This document shows positions 25,415 to 34,287 of a stretch of DNA of 64,000 nucleotides, piece after piece. The position numbers and the translations under genes are program-made. Location: contig CAVRVH010000007.1 of NCBI GenBank assembly GCA_963724665.1, forward strand, positions 620,001 through 684,000, read 5' to 3'. The DNA is from DASUPK01 sp963724665 (GTDB taxonomy: Bacteria > Actinomycetota > Thermoleophilia > Solirubrobacterales > 70-9). The notes under the pieces are model-generated. The model was not told the DNA's origin and did no database searches. It saw only the letters and a program-made list of their open reading frames with translations. Numbering within the stretch: the first letter of the stretch is position 1; every line of letters starts with the position of its first letter.

Positions 25415-25448
25415 GAAGCTATCGAGTACTCCGCGGCGGCGCGCCGGG

Positions 25449-27095
25449 CTAGTGAAGGGACCAGGTGCTCCAGTCGCTCAGGAATAGCAGATGGATCACT
25501 GCGGCGTTGAAGTCCACTCGGCGCTCATCAGCTTCGGCACCTGCTGCGTCCCGAACACGGCGAGGTAGGCCTTCTTGGCCGAGTACTATCGAGATTGTTC
25601 CAGTCGCCCGCGACCGAGTCGAGGATTGGGCGGGGACCAGCATCGAGCTTCTGGAGCTGCTGCTGAATGAAGACATCGTTGACGCGAGCCCGGTTCGGCC
25701 GTTGAGGGCCGCCGATCTCCGATGCGTTGAGGACGCTGTAGAAGTCCGTCGGGTTCGGGAAGTCGTTGAACCAGCTATCGAATCCGGTTTGGGGCTCTGA
25801 CCTCTGGTTGCGGTGGACACCAAAATCCCTCGCGACTCTGGGCGTACGCGAGCCTCGCCCTGAACCCGAGCCGATTCAGCAGCTTCGTAGTAGGCTCGGC
25901 CGTAAGCGCGCTGCGGGAACGTTGTTCTCGACCCAGACGGTCACGGCGATTTCCCCGTGCCGGATTGCCGCGACCAGCTGGCGGCCAGCCTTCAGGTCCC
26001 CGTTGTCATCGGCAGACCCGAAGGGACAGCCGGATGAGGGATGACCGGCGATCCCCTCGGGCAGCAGGTAGCAGTCGGGCAGGAGCGAGCCCTTGCTGAG
26101 CCGAGCGATGGCCGGCCTGTCGAGAGCCGTGACGACCGCTCGGCGCGCGAGCTCGCTATTGAAGGGCGGCTCGGCGTGTTCAGGAAGAAGAAGAGTGTCG
26201 AGGGGATCGGAACGCTGTCGAAGCGGCCGACGGCGACCGTGCGGACACGGGCCAACGTCCGCGGCGGCAGCGCGCTGCCAGGGTCGAACCCGTCCGCGCG
26301 GTTACGCAAGACTTTGTCGACGGCAGCCTCTGGGCTGGACTCGATCCGCACGAAGATCCGATCGAGGTTCCCGTCGGGGATATCGGGAATCCCCAACGAG
26401 GCGAACCTCGGGTTCCGCACCATCGCCCAGCGCGCGCTCCGGCACGACGCCGGCTATCCGATAGGGCCCGACCCCGGCGGCGGGTTCGCGGTCATGTCGC
26501 GCATCGGGGTGCCGGCCGGCACAAGGCCGAGTGCGCGGCAGGGCCAGCACATCCTCGAACGCCCCGTTTGGCCGCCGGAGCTCGATGCTCACCTTCTCGT
26601 GCGCGTCGTCGGAGTTGATGCCGGAGATCTGCCGCGCGTCGCCGGCGGCGTACGTCTGCCGCCCCGACGATGTTGTCGGTGATGAACTTGCGACCGGGCC
26701 AGCGGAGACGGAGCGCGCGCTCCACCGTGTATTCGAAGTCGCTCGCCCGAACTGGCGAGCCGTTCGAGTAGACGAGTCCCTTGCGCAGGGCGAAGCGATA
26801 CCGGCGACCGCCAGGCGAGATCCGCGGCAGCCGTAGCGCGAGCCCCGGTATCAACTCGGTCCCAGCCGATCCGGTCTTGTGTCGGTACGTGAGCAGCGGC
26901 GTGTATGCGAGCCAGTCGGCCTCGGCCGCCTCCGTCGAGTATGGCAAGCTGAGGGTCCAGGTAGTCGGGGGCTGTTGCCATCGCGACGGTCGCGATCCCC
27001 CACGACCTCGCGGCTCGACCCGCAGCCGGACGCTGGCGACGACAAGCGCCGCGGAAGCCGTCAGTCCGAGTGCAAGTCCGCGGGCGGACGCATAC
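25449..27095 (-). pseudogene. Family 5 peptide ABC-transporter substrate-binding lipoprotein, multiply frameshifted
   Basis: Pieces of one solute-binding protein are spread over all three minus frames in order. They are a lipobox-like ASGCGSS with a hydrophobic leader (about 27,040), APDYLDPQLA, TEAAEADWLAYTPLLTYRHKTG to FALRKGLVYSNGSPVRASDFEYTVERAL (26,950-26,680), GVGPYRIAG, NPRFASLGIPDIPDGNLDRIF (26,420), DSWFNDFPNPTDFYSVLNA (about 25,770) and FNAAVIHLLFLSDWSTWSLH-stop at 25,449. At least five shifts are needed. The near full length (about 545 codons) favours an intact gene with sequencing indels. Confidence 0.75.
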
Positions 27096-27100
27096 TCGCA

Positions 27101-29729
27101 TCAGGAGGCGAGCTTGGCCTCAATGGCCTGCCGGGCGACCGAGAGCGCCTCGTCCAGCTTGGAGGGGTCGCGGCCGCCCGCCTGGGCGACGTTCTCGCGT
27201 CCTCCGCCGCCTCCGCCGACGATCTGGGCGGCCTCGCGGATCACCTCGGCCGCCGAGATCCCGCGATCGGTGACCTCCTTGCTGAAGCTGGCGACCAGCG
27301 CCACCTTGCCGTCCGGCCGCGCCGCCGAGCACCACCGCGGCCTCGCCGGCGCGCGACTTGATCCGGTCGGCGAGATCGAGCAGCGAGCGCTGGTCGGCGT
27401 CGTCGCCCCTTCCCACGAAGACCGTCACCCCGCCGATCCGCTGGCCGGTGGCGGCCATCTCCTCGGCCCGCTTGGAGAGATCGGCGGATCCGGCCTTCTT
27501 GGTCTGCTGCCTCGAGCTCCCCAAGGCGCTCGGCCAGGCGGCGGGCGCCCGCGACCGGGTCCTGCTCGGAGCCGACGATCCTGCCGATCTCGCTCAGGCT
27601 CGCGCGATCGCGACCGGAACCAGTCGATCGCGGCCGGGCCGGTGAGCGCCTCGATCCGGCGCACGTTCGCGGCGCTCGAGCCCTCGGAGGAGATCGCGAA
27701 GATGCCGATCTCGGCCGTGTTGGGCACGTGCGTGCCGCCGCAGAGCTCGCGCGAGACGTCCTCGACCTCGACCACGCGGACCCAGTCGCCGTACTTCTCG
27801 CCGAACAGCGCCATCGCGCCGAGCCGCTCGGCGTCCATGCGCGACATCTCGAGGGCGCGGACGAAGTGGCTCTCCTTGATCCAGTCGTTGACGCGATCGC
27901 CGACGTCCCGGAGCTCCTCGTTGCTCAGCGGAGCGCCGTGGGTGAAGTCGAAGCGCAGCTTGTCCGGCCGCACCGCGGAGCCGGCCTGGCGCACGTGCGT
28001 CCCGAGTCGTTCACGGAGGGCCGCGTGCAGGAGGTGCGTCGCGGTGTGGTTGCGCATCGTGGCGAAGCGCGCGACGTGGTCGACCTCCGCCTCCACGCGG
28101 CCGCCGGCCTCGAGCCCGTCGCTCGGGCCGTCGAGCTCGACCGCCTGGTCCTCGCCGATCCGGTAGACGTCGGCAACCCGGGCGCTTCCCGCCGCCCAGC
28201 GGACCTCGCCCGCGTCGGCGACCTGGCCGCCGCCCTCGGCGTAGAACGGGACTCTCCTCGAGCTTGACGAGCGCCTTGCCGTTGTCGCCCTGAATCGCGA
28301 GCAGGCTGGTCTCGGCCCGCAGCTTCTCGTAGCCGACGAAGCGCGAGGGCGGTGCCTCCGAGGCGAAGCTGAGCACGGCGCCGTGATGGTCCTCGGAGCC
28401 GTGGGCGGTCGCGGTCCCCATCCGGGCGCGCGTGCGCTGCTCCTCCATCAGCTCCTCGAAGCCCTCGTCGTCGACCGAGAGGCCCTCCTCCGCCAGCAGC
28501 TCCTTGGTCAGGTCGTACGGGAAGCCGTAGGTGTCGTGCAGCTTGAACGCGTCGTCCGCGTCGATCCATGAGGTCCGGTCCTCGTGCGCGTGGCGGATCA
28601 GGTCCCGGACCATCTGCATCCCGCGGTCCAGCGTGCGCCCGAAGCTCTCCTCCTCGTCGTTGACCCAGCGCATGACCGTGTCCCGCTCGGCCTCGAGCTC
28701 CGGGTACGCGGGCGCGAGGATCTCGAGCGCGCGCCCAGCGAACTTCTCCATGAAGGGCGCCTCGAGGCCGAGCGAGCGGCCCCGGTGGATCGCGCGGCGC
28801 ATGATGCGTCGCAGGACGTAGCCGCGCTCCTCGTTCGAGGGCACCACGCCATCGGCGATCATCGCTGCAGCTCCCCGAGAGTGATCCGCGAGGATGCGCA
28901 TCGCGCGGGTCGTCGGGGCATCCTGGGTGTAGGAGCGGCCCGACAGCTCCTCAGCGAGGTCGACGATCGGCCGCAGGGAGTCGGTGTCGAAGACCGACTC
29001 GACCCCCTGGAGGACCGCCGCCATGCGCTCGAGGCCCATCCCCGTGTCGATGCTCTTCATCGGGAGCTCGCTGAGCGAGCCGTCCTGAGCCAGGTCGTAG
29101 GTCATGAAGACGTGGTTCCAGTACTCGAGGTAGCGATCGGTGTCGTCGCCGGGCCGGTCGTCGGGGCGGCCGAACTCCGGGCCACGGTCGAGGTACATCT
29201 CCGAGCAGGGCCCGCAGGGGCCGGTGTCGCCCGCCTGCCAGAAGTTCTCCGAGCGCGGCAGCGCCACGATGCGCTCCTCCGGGACGCCGATCGAGCGCCA
29301 GATCTCGATCGCCTCTGCGTCCGGCCCAAGGCCGAGCTCCTCGTCACCCTCGAAGACCGACACCCAGATCAGCTCGGGATCGAAGCCGAAGCCCTCCGTG
29401 GAGAGCTCCCAGCCCCAGGCGATCGACTGCTCCTTGAAGTAGTCGCCGAAGCTCCAGTTGCCGAGCATCTCGAAGAAGGTCAGATGGCGGGCGGTATTGC
29501 CGACCTCGTCGATGTCGACCGTCCGGAAGCAGCGCTGAACGTCCGCGACCCGCGGGGCGGGCGGCTTCTCCTCACCCTTGAAGTACGGCTTGAACGGCTG
29601 CATCCCGGCGGTGGTGAGCAGCACCGACGGGTCATCCACGGAGGGGACAAGCGAGGCCGAGGGCACGATCCGATGGCCCCGCTCCTCGAAGAACGAGAGG
29701 TAGGTCTTGCGGATCTCGTCGACCTTCAC
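27101..29729 (-). CDS. alaS: Alanyl-tRNA synthetase (four apparent frameshifts)
   Basis: An essential class II synthetase. Intact up to about residue 490: MKVDEIRKTYLSFFEERGH, RCFRTVDIDEVGNTARHLTFFEMLGNWSFG, MGLERMAAVLQG. The frame breaks after KLEESP (about 28,255), where FYAEGGGQ-type sequence would follow, and again near 27,620, 27,510 and 27,320. The editing domain is recognisable (NHTATHLLHAALRE; C and H in SRELCGGTHVPNTAEIG), as is the DHHA1 C-terminus ending RQAIEAKLAS. Total span equals a normal 876-codon AlaS, so these are most likely sequencing errors. Confidence 0.9.
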
Positions 29730-29768
29730 GCGACCAGTCTAAGAACTGGACCGTGAGGTCGGCTCTGG

Positions 29769-31208
29769 CTACACAATCGTGCCGTGGCCGACCACGAGGT
29801 CGCCATCAAGAAGGCAGGCGACCTGGCCCGGAGCGACGCGATCCACCGGCTCAGCCAGGGCGACGATCGCCTCTCTCGGATCGCCGTTCACCTCAACGCG
29901 ACACTGCCTTCGGGGCGAGTGGTAGCGGAGCCGGACGCCGTCGACGCGCTCGGCCGGGCGGTGGAGCTTCGCGTCCCGGATCCGAATACGGCTCGTCGCG
30001 AGCTGGTCGCGGCTGCCGGCGACGACGCGATTCGTGGCGGAGTCACTGGCCAAAACGTAAAGCGGTTCGCCGCCCCCGACTCCGAGCCCGCGCCGCTGGC
30101 CAACGGTGAAGTTGTGATGTCCGTTGTGCTCCCCGAGCCGGTGGCCCGAGCGATCGACCACCTCGCCCGGCCGATCCTCGAGCCCGGCGTGGCGGCGAAG
30201 GAACTCGCGCTTCCCCTGACCGGCGAGGAAGCAGAGGTCCTGGCTCTCGGCACGACCGGCAACCTCGAGGCCGGCGTCCCCGGCGAGCTCCCGGACCTGC
30301 GGCTTGGTGAGATCGCTGAGCGGAAACCGCAGCCGCGCGAGGGACTCCGGCGCAAGGGCGGAGAGCATGTAGGTCTGGTCCTTGGCCCCATCCGCCGCGC
30401 CGGCCAGCAGCGGACCCGACCCGTCGTCGGCGATGCGCGCGTAGTGGCCGGTGACGAGCTTGGAGGCGCCGAGGCGATCGGCAAGGGCGATCATCGCGTC
30501 GATGCGCAGCTCGCCGTTGCAGAGCACGCAGGGGTTGGGAGTGCGGCCCTCCTCGTAGCCGCGCAGGAACGGGCCCACCACCCCCGCCCGGAACTCCCGC
30601 TCCAGATCGAGCGTCAGGTGCGGGATTCCCAGCGAGTGGGCGACCCGGCGGGCGCCCAGCACCGCCTCGGGCGAACAGCAGCTCTTCTCGCCGTCGGTCC
30701 GCTGATCGGCCCAGAGCTTCAGGGTGACGGCGACGACGTCGCGCCCGGCCTCGCGCTCGCACAGCGCGGCGACGGCCGAGTCGACGCCGCCGCTGAGGGC
30801 GACGAGCACACGCTCCCCGTCAGCGGGCCGATCGGCAAGCGGGACCCCCGATCCCGTCAATCCGGAGAGGGCGCGATGGAGCGCGTCGGCGGCGAGCACG
30901 GCGGCGTGGCGATGGGTGGGGGCAAGCCCCCCGAGCTCGGCCTCGACATCATCGGGCCCGATCCGCGCCGCCTCCAGGACCGAGGACCCCTCGGCCAGCT
31001 CGGCAACCGCGGCGGCCGCCGCGGCGCTCGCGGCGCAGCCCTCCCGCTCGAAGCTGACCCGCTCGATCAGACCGTCGTGGACCAGGAGGGAGATGCGAAC
31101 CAGGTCGCCGCAGGGCGCGCCGCCCGCGGAGCCGCTGAAGGCGCCGTCGGGCGCAGGCCCGCGGCGGCTGTCGTCCGCCAGGTACTGCTCTATGAGGTCA
31201 CGGTTCAC
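29769..31208 (-). CDS. mnmA: Fusion of IscU/NifU-N-like domain to tRNA 2-thiouridylase MnmA
   Basis: A 479-residue protein. Residues about 1-115 resemble an IscU scaffold: PCGD and REGCAAS keep two scaffold cysteines and the Asp, but the third is replaced (THRHAAVLAADAL, where HCSxLAADAL is usual). Residues about 125-479 are MnmA: PP-loop ALSGGVDSAVAA, NPCVLCNGELR and the catalytic Cys in ESQDLCFLAG, then GQRRGLGVGG. MnmA thiolates U34 of tRNA Lys, Glu and Gln. GTG (VNRDLIEQYLADD) was chosen to include the whole IscU part. The fusion suggests direct coupling of sulfur or cluster supply to thiolation. Confidence 0.9.
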   Translation of the reverse strand: MNRDLIEQYLADDSRRGPAPDGAFSGSAGGAPCGDLVRISLLVHDGLIERVSFEREGCAASAAAAAAVAELAEGSSVLEAARIGPDDVEAELGGLAPTHRHAAVLAADALHRALSGLTGSGVPLADRPADGERVLVALSGGVDSAVAALCEREAGRDVVAVTLKLWADQRTDGEKSCCSPEAVLGARRVAHSLGIPHLTLDLEREFRAGVVGPFLRGYEEGRTPNPCVLCNGELRIDAMIALADRLGASKLVTGHYARIADDGSGPLLAGAADGAKDQTYMLSALAPESLARLRFPLSDLTKPQVRELAGDAGLEVAGRAESQDLCFLAGQGKREFLRRHAGLEDRPGEVVDRSGHRLGEHNGHHNFTVGQRRGLGVGGGEPLYVLASDSATNRVVAGSRDQLATSRIRIRDAKLHRPAERVDGVRLRYHSPRRQCRVEVNGDPREAIVALAEPVDRVAPGQVACLLDGDLVVGHGTIV

Positions 31209-31299
31209 GGCTTCGCCATCAGGTCGCGGCCACGAGCGGCCGCCCAACTCAAGTCGCTACGGGCTTCGCCCTCCGCTCCGAAGTGGTGCGGCCTGGTGG

Positions 31300-31475
31300 C
31301 CGCTTAGCTTAAGAGGCTCCAGCCTGCCGTTTTCCGCCCCGGCTTGGTAACCCGTGTCGCATAGGTGGTGGTCTACCGCCAACCCCGAGGGACCGGCGGA
31401 AATCGACCCCCAAGCCAGTTGTGTTGGGTCAACGTTTGGAGCGGTTCGCGTACAGGCTCGGGCCTGTTTTCAACC
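31300..31475 (+). ncRNA. Candidate structured RNA ending in a terminator-like hairpin
   Basis: No coding frame fits this stretch, yet it is rich in complementary arms: TTTTCCGCC (31330) with GGCGGAAA (about 31395-31402), GGTGG with CTACC inside, and a possible closing stem GGCTCC/GGAGC. It ends in ACAGGC-TCGG-GCCTGT followed by TTTTC (31452-31471), a plus-strand terminator shape. The layout of a closing stem, a large bubble and a terminal hairpin recalls 6S-type RNA, but I see no diagnostic motif. Identity is unproven. Confidence 0.35.
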
Positions 31476-31492
31476 CTAGCATCGGCCCGGGG

Positions 31493-31840
31493 CTAGCCCG
31501 GCTCGTCGACCAGGTACCAGGAGGAGATCAGCCCGTCCCGGATCCCGAGCTGGATCGCGACCCGCGAGGTGTCCCCCACTTCCCCGCTCTCGCGCCAGAC
31601 GTATTGGAGCTCGGCGTGGACCAGGACCCCCGAGTCCGTCTCCTCGATCTCCACCGGGACGTAGCGGCGGACCAGATGGTCGAAGACCTTCCCGGCCCAT
31701 TCGATCGCCGCCTCCCGACCGTGGTGCACCGTCCGCTCCGTGCGGATCTCGACCTCGGGATGGACGAGCTCGCCCACCGCCGCCTGGTCGCAATCGCTGA
31801 GTGCGGCCAGGAAACGGCGAGCGAGCTCCTCGGAGGTCAG
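31493..31840 (-). CDS. SnoaL/NTF2-like protein, probable CTG start
   Basis: GELVHPEVEIRTERTVHHGREAAIEWAGKVFDHL to SSWYLVDEPG is a SnoaL-like domain. From the first in-frame GTG (31777) it would lack the first helix. Extending to CTG at 31840 adds TSEELARRFLAALSDCDQAAV, a natural family N-terminus. That CTG directly follows the TAA of the upstream membrane gene (TAACTG), and the codon before it is that stop. It is divergent from the MSEENVE paralogues. Confidence 0.65.
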   Translation of the reverse strand: MTSEELARRFLAALSDCDQAAVGELVHPEVEIRTERTVHHGREAAIEWAGKVFDHLVRRYVPVEIEETDSGVLVHAELQYVWRESGEVGDTSRVAIQLGIRDGLISSWYLVDEPG

Positions 31841-32860
31841 TTATCTACCGCGCAGGGTCTGTACGAGATTCCGCGGCTGATCGCCGAGGCTCGCCTCACG
31901 GGTGTAGCTGAGGCCGATACCGATCGCCCCGAGCCCGAGCAGGACCCATGGCCAGACGCCGAGCTTGAACGGGTGCGGCGGCGTCGAGTTGAGATCGAGC
32001 CCGGCGATCACGAGAAAGAGCACCAGCCCGATCGCCCCGACGTAGACCGGCCCCCTCACGCCGATCTGCGAGCCGATCGCGACGAGCCCGATCGAGACGA
32101 TCAGCAGCAGGACGTCCCAGGCGTTGGTGGTCTCGATCGGCGGCGTGCCGGTGCCGAGCGGGTTCAGGTTGCCGAGCGCCGTGATTCCGAGGCTGCAGGC
32201 GACCACAGCTGCGATGCCTGCCGCGGTGAGAAGCTCGGATGCCTTCCACAGTCCGAGGTCCCCGGACGGACCGGTCGCGGTCGCAGCCACCTCCTCCCCT
32301 CCCGGGTTGTTCCGCCACAGGTAGAGACCCCCGGCGAGCAGGCCGATGGCGATCAGGCCGAGCAGGCCCCGGTAGACACCCCAGTGGGCGCCGACGCCAC
32401 CGGAAAGGAGCTTGTCCCACAGGGCGGTCCAGGAGATGATCAGGGCGATCCCTCCCAGCAGGAACTGGACCCGGACCCCGACGACAGCACCCGCGTAGAA
32501 GGCGAGCCCCGCAACCACCAGAAAGATCCAGAACAGGTTCAGGGGAGCGTTCGAATTGCCCCCGATCAGGTGCACGAACTGCGACAGCGCGAGCACGGCG
32601 AAGATCAGGCCGAAGACGCTATGGACGAGCTGCCACGAGCGAAGCTCTCCCGTCCGGGGCCTGGTCAGGACCGCGCCGTACAGATAGACCGCCGGGATCG
32701 CGAGCACCAGGAACATCGGGAAGCTGGCCCACTGGCTCGGATTGACGGTGAGGAACGGGCCCTTCCGGATGTAGATCATCGCCGCGCCGAGGCCGAACAG
32801 CAGCCCTCCGATCTTGCGCAGCGCGTCGCGTGTGTCGTCGGGTTTGAAGAGATCGTTCAT
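31841..32860 (-). CDS. Integral membrane protein (about 10 segments), unknown function
   Basis: A 339-residue protein starting MNDLFKPDDTRDALRKIGGL. Hydrophobic segments recur from residue 18 to about 320 with short loops; a longer loop at about 200 (NNPGGEEVAATATGPSGD) divides it into two halves. No transporter or enzyme motif is seen. A GGAGA ribosome site precedes ATG. It is downstream of the GH3 gene and abuts the SnoaL-like gene. Confidence 0.75.
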   Translation of the reverse strand: MNDLFKPDDTRDALRKIGGLLFGLGAAMIYIRKGPFLTVNPSQWASFPMFLVLAIPAVYLYGAVLTRPRTGELRSWQLVHSVFGLIFAVLALSQFVHLIGGNSNAPLNLFWIFLVVAGLAFYAGAVVGVRVQFLLGGIALIISWTALWDKLLSGGVGAHWGVYRGLLGLIAIGLLAGGLYLWRNNPGGEEVAATATGPSGDLGLWKASELLTAAGIAAVVACSLGITALGNLNPLGTGTPPIETTNAWDVLLLIVSIGLVAIGSQIGVRGPVYVGAIGLVLFLVIAGLDLNSTPPHPFKLGVWPWVLLGLGAIGIGLSYTREASLGDQPRNLVQTLRGR

Positions 32861-32908
32861 CGGTCTCCTTTGCCTCCCAGTATGTGGATGGGGATCTGCG
32901 GCCGGACC

Positions 32909-34282
32909 CTATCCAGTGGGGCTGTCCTTCAAATCAGTGATCCGGTCGTATGCGCTCTGCAACACCGAGCGGTCGAGTTGGCCGCTCTTCACCTCCTTGA
33001 CGATCTGGCCGAAGGCCTTCGCCGAGGTACTCGTATGGGTCGCGTAGAGGAGGAGGTCGTCGCCGGCGCGCAGCGCGCTGACTCCCGCCAGGTCGGGCGG
33101 AATGGTCCCTGAGACCGCCGCGCCCTCGAGGTCGTCCGTGATCACCGGGCCACCGAAGCCGAGCTGCCCGCGGAGCAGGGTCTTGACGATCGTCGGCGAG
33201 AAGGCGGCGGGCTTCTTCGCCCCCAGGGTCGGATAGCTCGCCGTGGAGACCATCACCATGCCGACCCCCGCGTCGACAGCCGCCTTGAAGGGCTTCAGGT
33301 CGCTCTGGAGCTGATCGCTGGTGGCCGCGATCGTCACGGCGTTGTCGTCCGTATTGACGGTGGCGCGGCCGAGTCCGGGGAAGTGCTTCGCCGTGGCGAC
33401 CGTCCCCCCGTCCTGCAGGCCCTGAGCGAAGGCGACGCCGACGGTGGCGACCGTGTCCGGGTCCGAGCCGAAGGTGCGGCTCTTGATCGAGTCGGCGGTG
33501 TTGGACTGCGCCACGTCGAGCACCGGGGCAAGGTCGACGTTGACGCCGAGGCCCTTCAGGAACGAGCCCGTCTGCTGGCCCTGGTCCTTGGACTGGCCCT
33601 CATCGCCGCTCTTGCCGAGATCGGCGGGCGAGATCGTCGGCGGCCCGGTCTTGATGCGCTTCACGTCCCCGCCCTCCTGATCGATCATCACGAACAGCGG
33701 CGGGTTGTTGCCCGCGCTCGCCGCGGCCTGGAGCTGCTGGATGTCCGACTTCAGCTTCTGCCCATCGCTCTCGAAGGCGATCAACCCGCCGACCTGTCCC
33801 TTGCGCACCCGCTTGATCAGGTCCTGGTCGGGGCCCTTCGCGCTGAGCTTCGCGACGATCGTCTGGCCGACCAGGCGCTTGAGAGGGATCGGCTGTGCGC
33901 TGCTGCCGCCTCCGCCCGAGATCAGCACGATGATCAGGACGATCACGACGACGACGGCTCCGCCGACCATGATGTCCTGGCGGCGCCTCACCCGTGCCGG
34001 CAGGTCGCGGCGCCGGGCGCGGCGTCCCGGCGGTGGCCGTCGGCCGCTGCGCTCGAACTCGCCGGTGTCCCCCCGGATCCGGCGGCGCTCGGCGGTGCTC
34101 AGCCTCTCGCGCTCGCCGGTGCCAACGCGGTCGCGCTCGCCGGTGCCGAGGCTCTCACGCTCTCCCGTACCGGGCCGCTCGCGCTCGCCGGTCCCGGGCT
34201 CACTCGGTTCGCGGGGCGGCCGCGCGGGCGCATCCGTCCACTCGAACAGATCGTCGCCGTCGGAGGGAGGCCGCCCTTCCAT
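32909..34282 (-). CDS. Membrane-anchored glycoside hydrolase family 3 protein (NagZ-like)
   Basis: A 457-residue protein. A charged N-terminal region holds five near-repeats of an 8-residue unit (GTGERERP, GTGERESL, GTGERDRV...), then one membrane segment (IMVGGAVVVVIVLIIVLI), then a GH3 catalytic domain with LFVMIDQEGGDVKR, AKHFPGLG and VITDDLEGAAV, the last holding the nucleophile Asp. NagZ's general-acid D-x-H after KHFPGHG is not conserved. A peptidoglycan-recycling role is likely but extracytoplasmic. Start ATG lies 5 bases after the aspS stop. Confidence 0.88.
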   Translation of the reverse strand: MEGRPPSDGDDLFEWTDAPARPPREPSEPGTGERERPGTGERESLGTGERDRVGTGERERLSTAERRRIRGDTGEFERSGRRPPPGRRARRRDLPARVRRRQDIMVGGAVVVVIVLIIVLISGGGGSSAQPIPLKRLVGQTIVAKLSAKGPDQDLIKRVRKGQVGGLIAFESDGQKLKSDIQQLQAAASAGNNPPLFVMIDQEGGDVKRIKTGPPTISPADLGKSGDEGQSKDQGQQTGSFLKGLGVNVDLAPVLDVAQSNTADSIKSRTFGSDPDTVATVGVAFAQGLQDGGTVATAKHFPGLGRATVNTDDNAVTIAATSDQLQSDLKPFKAAVDAGVGMVMVSTASYPTLGAKKPAAFSPTIVKTLLRGQLGFGGPVITDDLEGAAVSGTIPPDLAGVSALRAGDDLLLYATHTSTSAKAFGQIVKEVKSGQLDRSVLQSAYDRITDLKDSPTG

Positions 34283-34287
34283 GCCCG

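Noticed and set aside
31421..33112. Plus-strand open frame of 563 codons
   Set aside because: Antisense of a membrane protein and SnoaL-like gene; very charged, no fold pattern.
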